A stretch of DNA of 64,000 nucleotides, from assembly GCA_000750105.3 (NCBI GenBank), contig JPHH03000077.1, positions 1 through 64,000 of the forward strand, in the 5' to 3' direction. Positions 32,622-42,390 of this stretch are shown one piece after another (position 1 is the first letter of the stretch; each line of letters starts with the position of its first letter). The DNA is from Tolypocladium sp. Sup5 PDA-1. Lineage: Eukaryota; Ascomycota; Sordariomycetes; Hypocreales; Ophiocordycipitaceae. The notes beneath the pieces were generated by a model. It searched no databases and was not told the DNA's origin. It was given only the letters and a program-made list of their open reading frames with translations. A program made the position numbers and the translations under genes.

Positions 32622-33467
32622 ATGGTTTCAGAAAGGGTTCCTACACCGGTCCCATCAGCAACCGCTAGCTCGGACAGATACACCGAGCTTTCCAACGTGA
32701 GTTCCTGCGCCATGAGAATGCTGCGTGGAGGTACTCACTGCACTCTAGCTTCTGGAACTGGTGAGAGGAAGTCTACTCGAGCATGTTGCCGAAGCAGATG
32801 TCGCCAATGCTTCGAGGCAGTTCGGTCACCGCAATGGCGTAATACCCAATGCCCAGGCTGCCGCGCTTCTACCACCTGAGATCGTTTCCCAGCGTCTCGG
32901 CCTCAGCCTCGCCGAAAAGCCACAGGGAAAGGACGGTCTTGTCGAACTCACGGACCGTATCCTGCGATTATCCGTCAACACATGGGATCAAGGCTTCATG
33001 CACAAACTTTACTCTGGTACCAACCCGGTGGGAGTTATATCTGAGTTGATCGTGGCTGTACTCAATACGAATGTGAGTTGAACATGCCAAGTCGTGAACA
33101 ATACGCTAACTGTTTAATACAGCTACACGTATACACGGTCTCGCCTGCATTGTCCGTCATCGAAAAACAAGCGGGCCGTGCTCTGGCCAGCATGTTTGGG
33201 CTCCGGGAAACATATTCTGGGGGTATCACGCAGCCAGGAGGCTCAGCGTCGAACTTCAACTCGGTGCTTATTGCTCGGCATCGAGCTATTCCATCCATTA
33301 AAGAGAGAGGAATCTCGGGGCAACAGCTCGTCATGTTCACGTCAGTCGACAGCCACGCCTTGATTAGGAGCGCTCTCGTTTGTTTTAATGTTTGCTTCGA
33401 TGTTGGGTCACGTCGTGGAGTACGGGGCTCAATGCACTGCCGTATGAGAAATGGCATTGTCAGGTGA
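32622..33467 (+). pseudogene. Truncated PLP-dependent group II decarboxylase
   Basis: Three exons (32622-32696, 32749-33072, 33123-33467) with good GTGAGT donors read as the N-terminal half of a glutamate/cysteine-sulfinate/aromatic amino acid decarboxylase: LLEHVAEADV near the start, TWDQGFMHKLYSGTNPVGV (the substrate-region motif), then LHVYTVSPALSVIEKQ, GGITQPGGSASN and VMFTSVDSHALI. The family expects a Ser-His-Tyr-Ser segment here and about 250 further residues including the PLP-binding Asn-Pro-His-Lys motif; instead the reading diverges after SHALIRSAL and stops. The catalytic lysine is therefore absent. Introns and frame are intact up to the break, so the truncation looks recent. It sits in a gene-poor stretch beside the MFS/FSH1 pair. 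Confidence 0.75.
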
Positions 33468-34074
33468 TGGGTCACGTGGTGGGCGTGAGTCTGAAACGGG
33501 TTGGGCTGACGGTTAACCGTGCAATCGCTGCCTGCCACCGTCAAAGACCCCCGCCGCGCTCTCCCTGTACGCGTGACGCCCGTCTCACACCTCCACGTCC
33601 CGTCGCAATCTCACCCATCGCCGGCAGCTTCACGCTCGCCCTTGGAAGCGCGTCTCCCTGCATCGCCGGCAGCGCCCTGTTTGGATTTCTGCCCTCCCTT
33701 GCGGCCTTGCGGTGCCCGCATTCGGCGTTGCTTTGTGCGCCCGGATTGCTAGCGGAAGCTTGTTGGCGGCGCTTTGTGGATTGTCGCACAGGGATACCCG
33801 AGCGCGCCGTCGCGGGTGTGAGTCTCGTCTTGGCGAGCAACAAGTCACTCTTATCAGTCGACTCATGAGCACTCGACGCCTTTTTCAATGCTAGCCCTAG
33901 AGTCAGTCCATCCTGCTCTCTCTCTCCTGTCTCCTCCATCACGTTGCTCTTTCCCCAGCTGCGGTCGAATCCATACCTTGGCTTGTACTTCGTACGCGCC
34001 ACCTTCTTGCTTCTCTAACGACCTCGCCCAGATCCCTGTTTCAACAGAGTGCCATCGCCGCACACCTGCGCGCC
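33468..34074. other. Intergenic region after the truncated decarboxylase
   Basis: No continuation of the decarboxylase found here in any frame. A TACTTCGTAC-type palindrome lies at 33985-33995, shortly before the next gene. Confidence 0.55.
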
Positions 34075-35532
34075 ATGGTCAACGCGTCATCGTTCTTCCA
34101 TTCGCCGTCCCCCGAAGACCGCTCGTCGCCTGACGCTACGCCTCCTACAACACAGCTGCCCGAGATGGCAACGACGACGACGAAGACGACGACAGTGGCG
34201 GCGAAATTCCGTTCGAAGCATATGACGAGCCAAACCCTAACGACGCATACACGGCCCATGCCGCGCCGCGGACGTCGCCGCAACACGCGCATATCACGCC
34301 CGTCCAAGGGCTCTCTCTATGACATCCTCCATGAGCACGCGGGAACGTCACTCTTCGTGCGTCCAGTCTGCTGGATCGACCTGCACGCGGAGCTCCTTGG
34401 GGCGCGCTTCCATGAGCTGCCCCCTTGCGACACTCCCCAGCCGGCCAGCATCGCCGGGTCGCCACCGTCCAGGGGACACATGCGCCCGTCGCAAAGCATC
34501 ACCGCGCTGAGCGACGCATTGACCGAAATCCTTCTCCCGACGGCACTGCACCCAGTCCTGAGTTCTAATGCAATCAAGACGATACTCTCGACGCTGTGGC
34601 CCGCGCCATTCGACAGACCGCAGCTCCTGCCCGAACTGCATCTCTTCTTCGGGGACCGGGTATATCGCGATGCGGTGCGAACTCAAGTCATGTGGAACTA
34701 CCCCTCGGACGGCTGCAGGTCGTCGCAGAGCTCCTTCATGTCGATATCCACCCGCCCTGCCGACTCGTACGGCCTCTCGACCCCGACGGGCCACAATCCT
34801 GCGAACCTGCCCATGATGTGCTACATTGGCAAGAACCAGCTGGCCTCGATGCGGAAAAACACCTTTCGCATCGCGCCCGCTCCGGGTAGGAGCTGGAACG
34901 AGCCTGTCATGCGCCTGCAGCAGGCCAGATCAAGGGGTCTAATGCCGGCCAATTCGGACCACGACGTGCAGTTTGTGGCCATCTTCTTAGCCATGGCTCA
35001 GCGGCACTTTTACGCAATACCACCACCTTCATCGAGACGGGATTCGCAGTGGTCGCCGCCCAGGGGCGAGCCACCACGCCCGGAGTTCCAGGACCTCAAG
35101 CTGAGAATATTGACGCACGACAACGACACGGCTGAGTTTATCGTGTACACCGGACACGTGACGGCCAAGTTCCTCGAGAGGTTTCACGAGCCCCTGAAGA
35201 ATCCCTACGCCGAGGACGGAGACATTCCCGGCATCAACATCGAATACACGAGAGTGCCCATCTGGCCCATCTTGGGTCTGCGGGAGCGCTTGGGCAAGGC
35301 AGTTGGCGAAGAGATTGTCGGCCCATTCGATCTAACGGATATGGAGACGTGGGAGAACGACGGCATGGAGAGAAGAGAAGCGCAAAATAGCGCCAAGAGG
35401 AAGCGAGAGGCCCTGTCTGAAGTCTTTAACGGGAGTTTCGACGAGGAGACGGAGGATGAAGAAGAGGCGGAGCATCTCAGCGCAAAGAAGCGATGCCTGG
35501 GCGAGAGGTCGCCAGTTGGCGTGGTGGGATAG
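34075..35532 (+). CDS. Fungal hypothetical protein with a lysine/acid-rich tail
   Basis: Single open frame of 485 residues from an ATG in good context (GCCATGG). I do not recognise the family. From SLYDILHEHAGTSLFVRPV (about residue 81) onward the sequence looks protein-like and compact, with a second globular block around FQDLKLRILTHDNDTAEFIV and a C-terminal tail with basic RKREAL and acidic DEETEDEEEAE stretches that hint at a nuclear location. The first ~75 residues are Thr/Arg-rich and low quality; the neighbouring frame at 34164-34318 encodes an acidic run (DGNDDDEDDDSGGEIPFEAY), which looks more like real protein. The true N-terminus may therefore be spliced or frameshifted. Confidence 0.65.
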   Translation: MVNASSFFHSPSPEDRSSPDATPPTTQLPEMATTTTKTTTVAAKFRSKHMTSQTLTTHTRPMPRRGRRRNTRISRPSKGSLYDILHEHAGTSLFVRPVCWIDLHAELLGARFHELPPCDTPQPASIAGSPPSRGHMRPSQSITALSDALTEILLPTALHPVLSSNAIKTILSTLWPAPFDRPQLLPELHLFFGDRVYRDAVRTQVMWNYPSDGCRSSQSSFMSISTRPADSYGLSTPTGHNPANLPMMCYIGKNQLASMRKNTFRIAPAPGRSWNEPVMRLQQARSRGLMPANSDHDVQFVAIFLAMAQRHFYAIPPPSSRRDSQWSPPRGEPPRPEFQDLKLRILTHDNDTAEFIVYTGHVTAKFLERFHEPLKNPYAEDGDIPGINIEYTRVPIWPILGLRERLGKAVGEEIVGPFDLTDMETWENDGMERREAQNSAKRKREALSEVFNGSFDEETEDEEEAEHLSAKKRCLGERSPVGVVG

Positions 35533-36481
35533 GCGAGTACAATGGGTTCTTGCATTGATGCGGACCGTTTCAACGACGCACGGCGCTGGGGTTGCAGGTG
35601 CATCACACGGGAGTTCACTTTGGGACCGAATTATATGACTTTGCATTTACTGATGAAAGAGCTGGAATTGGCATGATGGAATGACAGGGACACAGGACTG
35701 GGGTGAGACGGCACGGCAGTGTACGACACTGGATGACGACTGGGGGATGAAGCGTGCTGTACTCGGACGAGACATAGGTAGGTACTATTCAAGATCAAGT
35801 TTAGCGGGGGCGTGCTTACAGAGGCTCTCTCTGAACCAGCGAAATAGTTCGAATTGAAGCAATGAAACAATAAGCGTAATACCTTCCGAGGAGGGCTTGT
35901 GGATGTTCGTATCAGCCTTGCCGTTCTATAAGCGTGGCTCCCGGCGTAGACGGGCAGTCTTCCTTGGAAGAAACAACTATTCATTGGACATCTACCCAAG
36001 CTCCGCCAAACTCAGCCACGAATGTCACGCTCCATCACTTGTCAGACCTGCCAATCTACCACCATGAAAGACCCGTTGAACTCGCATCGCCCGATTTAGT
36101 AGCGAAGCTCGCGCGGCCGGGCTGCCCGAAACAAGCGTTGACACGTATTACCCTGCACGACGTCAGAACGCAGATGAAGAATTCACGCTCGAGACTACGG
36201 GGTTTATGCCCGCCACGCACGCGTCCAAGTGTCTACCGCGCTGTGAGGATCTAGCGGTGGGCGATGAGCGGGCGTATGAGGCGCTGTGGCCGTATTTGAA
36301 CGAGACGAGGGCGTTGGCAGGGGCGAGGATGAGTGCAACGAAGGTGGTGGTGACGGTTTGGCTGGTAACTTGGACTTCCCGGCTTCTTCTTTGCGTGGTC
36401 TCTCACTTATTGCTTCTAATTGACTCAAACATGAATAGACGCCAAAGAACCCGAGACCCTTATATGCTTGAAAGATCTCAT
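35533..36481. other. Intergenic region with a possible coding scrap
   Basis: Around 36180-36370 one plus-strand frame reads GDERAYEALWPYLNETRALAG, which is protein-like, but I could not link it to a start, splice sites or family. Confidence 0.35.
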
Positions 36482-37021
36482 TCAAAACGCCTTGAGCATG
36501 ATATGATCCGTCTGCGCGACATCTCCTACCACAAAGTCGTGATCGCCCACCACCTTATACCCCAGCCTCTCATACACCTTCTGAGCCTTGAAGTTCTCCT
36601 CCCAGACCCCCAGCCAGATATTCTTGAACCCGCGCTCCCTGGCGATGCCTTCCACCTCGAGGGCGAGCACCTTGCCGACGCCGTTGCCGTGGTACGCCGG
36701 GTCGACGTAGATGCGCTGCAGCTCGACGGTGCCGTCGAGGTGCGCGATGCACGGCTCGCCGGACCCGCGCGTCAGGACGGCGAACCCGACGAGCGCGCCG
36801 GCGGGGGTCGTCGCGACGACGGTGTCCTTGAGGGGGTCGGCGACGTCGGCGGTGATGGCGGGTATGCTGTAGGCTTCGTCGAGGTAGGCCTGGAGTTGCT
36901 CTGAGGAGACGGAGTGGCCGAAGGTGAGGCTGAAGACGTGGGCGCCGAGGGCGGTGATGGAGGGGACGTCGCTGGGGGTGGCCCTGCGGATGGTGATGGG
37001 AGGCGGAGTGGTGGTTGTCAT
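36482..37021 (-). CDS. GNAT-family N-acetyltransferase
   Basis: Single exon, 179 residues. The fold is clear: ITIRRATPSDVPSI at the N-terminus, VELQRIYVDPAYHGNGVGKVLAL with the acetyl-CoA pyrophosphate-binding signature at residues 111-120, and the C-terminal NFKAQKVYERLGYKVVG segment. It transfers acetyl from acetyl-CoA to an amine substrate that cannot be predicted. Homologues are small cytosolic proteins in fungi and bacteria, and single-exon structure is in keeping. It lies divergently from the PaiB-like gene, about 750 bp away. Confidence 0.9.
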   Translation of the reverse strand: MTTTTPPPITIRRATPSDVPSITALGAHVFSLTFGHSVSSEQLQAYLDEAYSIPAITADVADPLKDTVVATTPAGALVGFAVLTRGSGEPCIAHLDGTVELQRIYVDPAYHGNGVGKVLALEVEGIARERGFKNIWLGVWEENFKAQKVYERLGYKVVGDHDFVVGDVAQTDHIMLKAF

Positions 37022-37769
37022 GTTAGACGGCAGTTGAACTGTGAAGTAATGGACACAAGGTGAAGATGTTGAAGAATGGGCACCGGGAGTCTAAAGAAAT
37101 CTCTGTGAGACTCACGTCACCCATCTACATTTAGTCGTTTCAACCAGACGACACGGTGTGTCGTACACACATTTTGAGCGTTGAAGCTAGAGCAACTTCT
37201 GGACGCTTCAATCTTCAATGGTGGATCTTGGTCTGTACAACGGGCGCGCCCTTTGACCTGGTTCTCGGGTTCAGGGATTTGCGAAAACCTTAACTTGTTT
37301 GGCACTGCTTGTTTGACTCGTAACCTCAAGCAGCGACATCTCACACGCCGAAATCTCCCAGAATGGAGATACGAAAAGCGTCAAAACAGCCATTGGTCGG
37401 GTTTCAGGGGCAGAGCGGCCTACCAGGGGGGGTCCAACTGTCATGACAAGGGCGCGCCGCAGGGTCGGGAATAATCGTGGTGGTTGCCCAATTGCGGGAT
37501 GGTCTTTACGCAGCACGCGGAGATCTTCATGGTGGCACTGTACGTCCGTAGTTACTTCGTACAGACTACAGTCGATGCGCTAGGCAAGCCACCCGTGAAT
37601 CGGAGTTTTATGGAGGGAGTGTCATGGGGAAGTTCAACTCCGCTCATATCTACTAATTACAACCCCGCGTTCAATGAGTCAAGACAACCCAACATTGAAG
37701 TATCGCAACGCCAGTTTATATCCAGAAGCTTCCTTTCTTGTTTCTCTAGGGAACAGCACAAGCGCAATC
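37022..37769. other. Intergenic region between divergent GNAT and PaiB-like genes
   Basis: No gene seen. Contains the palindromic GTACGTCCGTAG / TTACTTCGTAC motif at 37540-37562. Confidence 0.55.
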
Positions 37770-38543
37770 ATGTATCTCCGCGCCATCCATGCAGACGCAA
37801 CTACCCCCATGCTGCGGCAGCTGATCCGCGACAACCCCCTCGGCATCCTAACGACCGCCATCCCATCCCAGACATATCCCCTGATCCAATCCACCCACAT
37901 CCCCTTCCTGCTCGACGTCCACGACGAAGACAGCGAGACGGAACTCGGCGTCCTGCGCGGCCACCTCGCGCGCCAAAACCCACAGAGCAAAGCCATGATC
38001 GACGCCCTGCAGGCCCAACCAGACTCCAGCACCACCACAAGCCGCGTCCTCGAGCAAGAAGTCATGGTGCTCTTCAACTCCCCAGTCCACCACTACGTCA
38101 CGCCAAAGTTCTACACCGAGACCAAGCCCAGCAGCGGCAAGGTCGTCCCGACGTGGAACTACGCCGCCGCCCAGGCATACGGCCGCGCCAGGGTCTTCTA
38201 CGACGCCAAGTCCGACGAGAGCGCGGCGTTCTTGTCGCGGCAGATAGACGACCTGTCGCGGTACGCGGAGCGCTCCATCATGGGGTACACGGGCGCGGGC
38301 ACCAGGCCGGAGGCGTGGAAGGTGGCGGATGCGCCGCCGCAGTACGTCCAGCTGATCCAGAAGAACATCATTGGCATTGAGATTACGATTGACCGCCTCG
38401 AGGGCAAGTTCAAGATGAGCCAGGAGATGCCGCAGGGGGATCGCGAGGGTGTCATTCGGGGGTTTGAGGGGCTGGGGTCGGAGGTTGGGCGGGATATGGC
38501 CGAGTTGGTCCGCGAGCGTGCAGAACTCAAGGAGTCAAGGTAA
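37770..38543 (+). CDS. PaiB-like FMN-binding split-barrel protein
   Basis: Single exon, 257 residues from ATG 37770 (the frame is open 32 codons further upstream, but homology-like sequence starts here with MYLRAIHA). NPLGILTTAI (residues 22-31), STHIPFLLD, and VPTWNYAAAQAYGRA (residues 126-140) are the hallmarks of the transcriptional regulator PaiB / FMN-binding split-barrel family. In bacteria PaiB affects sporulation and protease genes; in fungi these are probable flavin-binding oxidoreductases of unknown substrate. A fragment matching its last codons and 3' flank recurs at 46831-46986. The unrelated GNAT neighbour recalls the bacterial paiA-paiB pair, where PaiA is also a GNAT acetyltransferase. 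Confidence 0.85.
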   Translation: MYLRAIHADATTPMLRQLIRDNPLGILTTAIPSQTYPLIQSTHIPFLLDVHDEDSETELGVLRGHLARQNPQSKAMIDALQAQPDSSTTTSRVLEQEVMVLFNSPVHHYVTPKFYTETKPSSGKVVPTWNYAAAQAYGRARVFYDAKSDESAAFLSRQIDDLSRYAERSIMGYTGAGTRPEAWKVADAPPQYVQLIQKNIIGIEITIDRLEGKFKMSQEMPQGDREGVIRGFEGLGSEVGRDMAELVRERAELKESR

Positions 38544-38690
38544 AATTTGTGCTATAGATGTTTTATTTCCGAGCGCAAAGAGCATACACGTGCCTAAACC
38601 AATTCTTCCATAGCCATGTTTCAGCCGAAAGATTATTCCCCGGCGGAAGTAAAGCATATTACCAATAAGAAGTACATACATCCACCTAGG
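38527..38690 (+). repeat. Dispersed duplication, copy 1 (3' end of the PaiB-like gene)
   Basis: Covers the last codons, stop and 3' flank. It matches 46831-46986 in the same orientation through blocks such as GAGTCAAGGTAAA, TTGTGCTA, GAGCGCAAA, GCCTAAACCAA, AGCCAT and GAAAGATT. Confidence 0.75.
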
Positions 38691-38952
38691 TCACTTCCCG
38701 CCGAACGTAGCTTACCCTGGCATAGTGTGTGGCTGCTAATTCTTTGGTATACTACTGACCTGAAGCGTAATATGTATTGAGCAACTCCCTGCGACTTCTC
38801 GCTTGGCTAATATTAATGGTAGTTGACTCCCAGGAGCTTGCCGCTGGGGATTTGCGAAGAGATCGCAAAGTACTTCATTTAGGATGCACAGGGAAGGGCA
38901 TTCCACTCGCCGTAGCCTTTTGAGTGAAGTGTAGGTTCGATTACTATAAAGC
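38544..38952. other. Intergenic region between convergent genes
   Basis: 3' flanks of the PaiB-like and NmrA-like genes; the left part belongs to the dispersed duplication. Confidence 0.5.
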
Positions 38953-40007
38953 TCATGCAAAGTCCTTTGTATCTAGGATGTTGGTTTGAGGTTCAAACAG
39001 AGTATTCGCCATGTCGTCAATGGTTTTTGGCTTCCTGCCCAACAGGTTTTCAAGAGCTGGATCGAGGAAGCTGGCTTCACCGCGTGCCAGACTGACATGC
39101 CATGAAGCCCAGTTGGAGAGGAAACCTTCCTGCTCAGGAGGCAACGTTTTATGCTGCTTGTGGTATTCGATGGCCTTGTCAACACCCACAAGGCGGACGT
39201 TAATGCGGCGCCCTGTATGCTTGCTGTACAACTCGACAATGTCGTTGATGCTCAGCAATTGGGGCCCAGTGAAGTTGACTGTCTGGCTCTCATAGCCCCT
39301 CTGACATGGTGGTATCAGCATTCGATCATCATTTAGAGCTGAATGAAACGCATACCCAATTGGCGAGAACCTTTGCTGTTGCTTCGCCCAAGTCATCCCG
39401 GCTAGCCCAATGGTTTGGGCCGTCGTCCGGCATGACTACTTCCGCATCCCCTTTCCCCTCTAGCTGCAGAAAGCCAGCAAAGTTATTCCAAAGGTGGTTA
39501 TATGTCGGGTACCGGAGGATGGTCCATTTGAGACCGGATGCCTTTAAATATCGGACAGTTTGGATGTGTGCCTGCATCACCCCAGCGATGCTGCTCTCAC
39601 CAGTGACGCCGCCGAATGTCAAGGAGGTGTAGAGAACATGCTTGACCCCGGCGGCCTTCGCGGCATCAATTGCATCGCGGTGGTACTTGAACCGCTCCTC
39701 GCCAACCGAAGGGTATGACACCAGGAGGAGAGCCTCTGCGCCTTCAAACGCGTGGACGAATGTCGCCGGGTCCTTGAAGTCACCGCGACGAACCTCAACG
39801 CCGGCCGCGATTGCTTTTTTGGACTTTGTCTGCCCGTTCCAACTGGACAGGCGAAATTCATTTGGCTGCAGAAGCTTCTGCTCCAAGATTGTCTCGAGTG
39901 CGACGCTGACGAGGCCGCCAGAAGTGCCTGTTTGCAAACAAAGTTAGCGAACCGCAACCCTGCCATGATGGCCCATGTAGAGGAAAAGTACCGGTTAGAA
40001 CAATCAT
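38953..40007 (-). CDS. NmrA-like NAD(P)-binding oxidoreductase
   Basis: Three exons: 40007-39992 (16 nt), 39927-39356 and 39300-38953; 311 residues. Splicing of the tiny first exon restores the dinucleotide-binding start MIVLTGTSGGLVSVAL. Further marks are EALLLVSYPS, VKHVLYTSLTFGG, LKWTILRYPTYNH and FTGPQLLSINDIVELYS, all typical of the NmrA/QOR2-type atypical short-chain dehydrogenases. Such proteins are quinone or aldehyde reductases or redox-sensing regulators; which one is not clear. The gene is divergent from a classical SDR 816 bp away, so they may share a promoter. Confidence 0.87.
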
Positions 40008-40823
40008 TCTGATGGATCCTGGTTTTCAATTTCAGGTGTGGCCCTCTTGCGGAATGAAATATTTCCTCAATCTGTACCGAGTGTGACGTACTGAGTGCGA
40101 ATGCCCTTCTAAAACATGTGTTGCGAGGGCCAGAAGTAGATGGCTTTATACAATAGCCATTGATGTCTTCAATTGGAGTCCGCGGAATATCTCATTACAA
40201 AGCATGGACCGAAACAATTCCAGGGAGACGTCATGTTTTTCTGCCTGCAGATGCAATGAAACAAAACATTCCTGCTGCTTGGTGTGTTTAGAGCCAGTGG
40301 CTTCGCTGGGCGGCGGGAGTTGGAAGCCATTGGCCCCTTGGACACTGAAGAGTAATCAGAAAACAACGGCTGCAGCACAGCTGCACAGCCACCAAACGTC
40401 GTTGCTCAGTGCTGCACTGCTGAGTGCTGACCAACACCTGCGTTGAATAGTAATCAGAAAACAACGCCCGCAGCAAAACCGCCAAACGTCGCCCAATTGC
40501 GCCAGAGGAAGAAATACGTTTGTGTGCTCATTGGCGATTTGAAATCGGCATCTCTAATCTTACTCGTGGCGTTATTGGGCACTTTGTGTTATTTGCAGCC
40601 ATCTGATGAATATTCGACTGCATGGAAGAGGGAGGAACACCTCTCACATGGATTGGTGAGCATCGTCTCGTTCATGCAAGTATTTAAAAGCCAACATAGC
40701 CCTGCGACAACTTCAAATAGCAAGCATCTGCATCGTCGAGCTTTAGTCTCATTCAGCTCAAGTATTATTTTCCAAACGCACAGCAGAGGCCCCCGTCCGC
40801 GACCTTTTACGATTTCCGGCAAT
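40008..40823. other. Intergenic region between divergent NmrA-like and SDR genes
   Basis: Contains a direct repeat: AGTAATCAGAAAACAACG at 40351-40368 and 40449-40466, each followed by CCAAACGTCG (40392-40401, 40482-40491). No gene seen. Confidence 0.6.
40351..40491. repeat. Two imperfect ~50-bp direct repeats upstream of the SDR gene
   Basis: Both copies carry an identical 18-mer and a downstream identical 10-mer; the sequence between varies. Period about 95 bp. Confidence 0.7.
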
Positions 40824-41966
40824 ATGTCTCCCCAGTATTCACGCACGATAGTTGTCACTGGTGCCTCCCGTGGCCTTGGTGTGAGTACAAGTGGCGAACG
40901 AACGAGTCTCGGCAGGTGCTAATTCCATTCTTCCACAGCTCGAATGGGCGCGGCAACTTAGTAACGACAGCCAGAACCTCGTCGTTGCTATCGTGCGCAA
41001 TCCTGAAAGTGCAAAGCAATCAGAGACCTTGCTCAGGCCCAACGTCGCCGTCGTGAAAGGCGACCTGTCAGACTTGGATTCATTTCCGGTAGGCCTCCAG
41101 TGGTCAAACTCATGACGCTTATGTGTGACTTATCAACTCGGTGTTGATATTGACTTGAGTCGGTAGGCTTTGGCTGCGGAAATCTCAAAAGTCGGTGGCG
41201 GAAAAGTCGACATCCTTATCAAGTGAGCACATCCTTTCTGTGTTCTCCCCAAAGGGTCTCCAAGGCTGATAGATGTTTAGCAATGCTGGAGTGATGCTTG
41301 GAACAGGTGCCGATCCCCAGACCGGTATTTCCAAGTCTACTCCAGAAGAATGGAGTGATCAGGTACGTCATGCATCCTTTAACTGCAAAGCGCCGAGGAT
41401 GGGAGCTCCGTTCTGACTACCCGTCAATCATTCCAGTTCAACGTCAACGTCATCAGTCTTGTCTTTTTTACCATTGCTCTGTTGCCCCTTTTGGAGAATG
41501 GTCGAGACAAGAAGGTTGTCAACCTCGCATCAATGCTGGGAGACGTCGGCTACGCGTTGGCCGAGCCCGAGCTTCAATTCTCTTCCTATGCCGTGACCAA
41601 AGCTGCTGTAACAATGGCCAACGCGAAGTTCCATGTTGAGTAAGATCCCCACACTTCCTTCCTTTGACTTTGTTACTGACATAGACTGCCCCGGTTAGAT
41701 TCAAGGACAAAGGATTTACTTTCCTCGCTCTAAACCCTGGATGGGTCAATACTGATCTTGCAGGCAAAGGCAAGGGAGTTTATGTCAGTCTCCTGTCAAA
41801 ACCTTATCTGAAATTCTGAATGGATGGTTCTAACATCATTTTCAAGGCTCCTTTGCAACCGGAAGACTCGATCCGCCAGTGTCTCAACTTTGTGTATCGG
41901 AGTGACGTACACGATAGTGGGAAGTTCTTTTCGCTCGACGGTAGACCCGAGGCTGTAACTATCTGA
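40824..41966 (+). CDS. Short-chain dehydrogenase/reductase (C-factor-like SDR)
   Basis: Seven exons: 40824-40880, 40939-41088, 41167-41222, 41281-41362, 41437-41639, 41699-41783, 41847-41966; 250 residues. All phases agree. Classical SDR motifs are present: TGASRGLG near the N-terminus for NAD(P), NAGVM after intron 3, NLASMLGDV carrying the catalytic Ser region, and the YAVTK active site (YxxxK), then LNPGWVNTDL. This is a sniffer/C-factor-like subgroup; the substrate is unknown. Intron density is much higher than in neighbours, and the sixth donor is GTCAGT rather than GTRAGT. It is divergent from the NmrA-like gene. Confidence 0.87.
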
Positions 41967-42390
41967 TGGCAATTTTACGGAGAAAACGAAGGCGACTACC
42001 TCTTACAAACGAGAAGCTTGTTGGAGAACTTCGAGAAGCAAGTAGTAGCCATAATCGAGGCACTGGTCCTGCCCTGAAAATTACTCTGTCTGACTTCCAA
42101 CTTGTTTCACCTTTGTTGGCGTCTGTCGGCCAAAGGAATGGTAGAATCTCACCCTCCATTATCTCTGGATTTGCTGCAGGAATGCAGTTCTGCGACAAAG
42201 GTCGTCTCCCTCTTTCTCTGACATGCATGTTGGCTTGCGGCGCCGAGTTCTCGTCCGTACGACATTCCCCCCTGCCCTCGCACACAATCCGATCCCGAAA
42301 GCACTGACGAAGAGGGCACATGAGACTAGCAGATCAGGTCTGCGTGCGTAGATAGCTTCACTGCGGAGTCATGCACGTGTTGAGGAGAAA
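41967..42390. other. Intergenic region between convergent genes
   Basis: Nothing recognisable. Confidence 0.5.
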
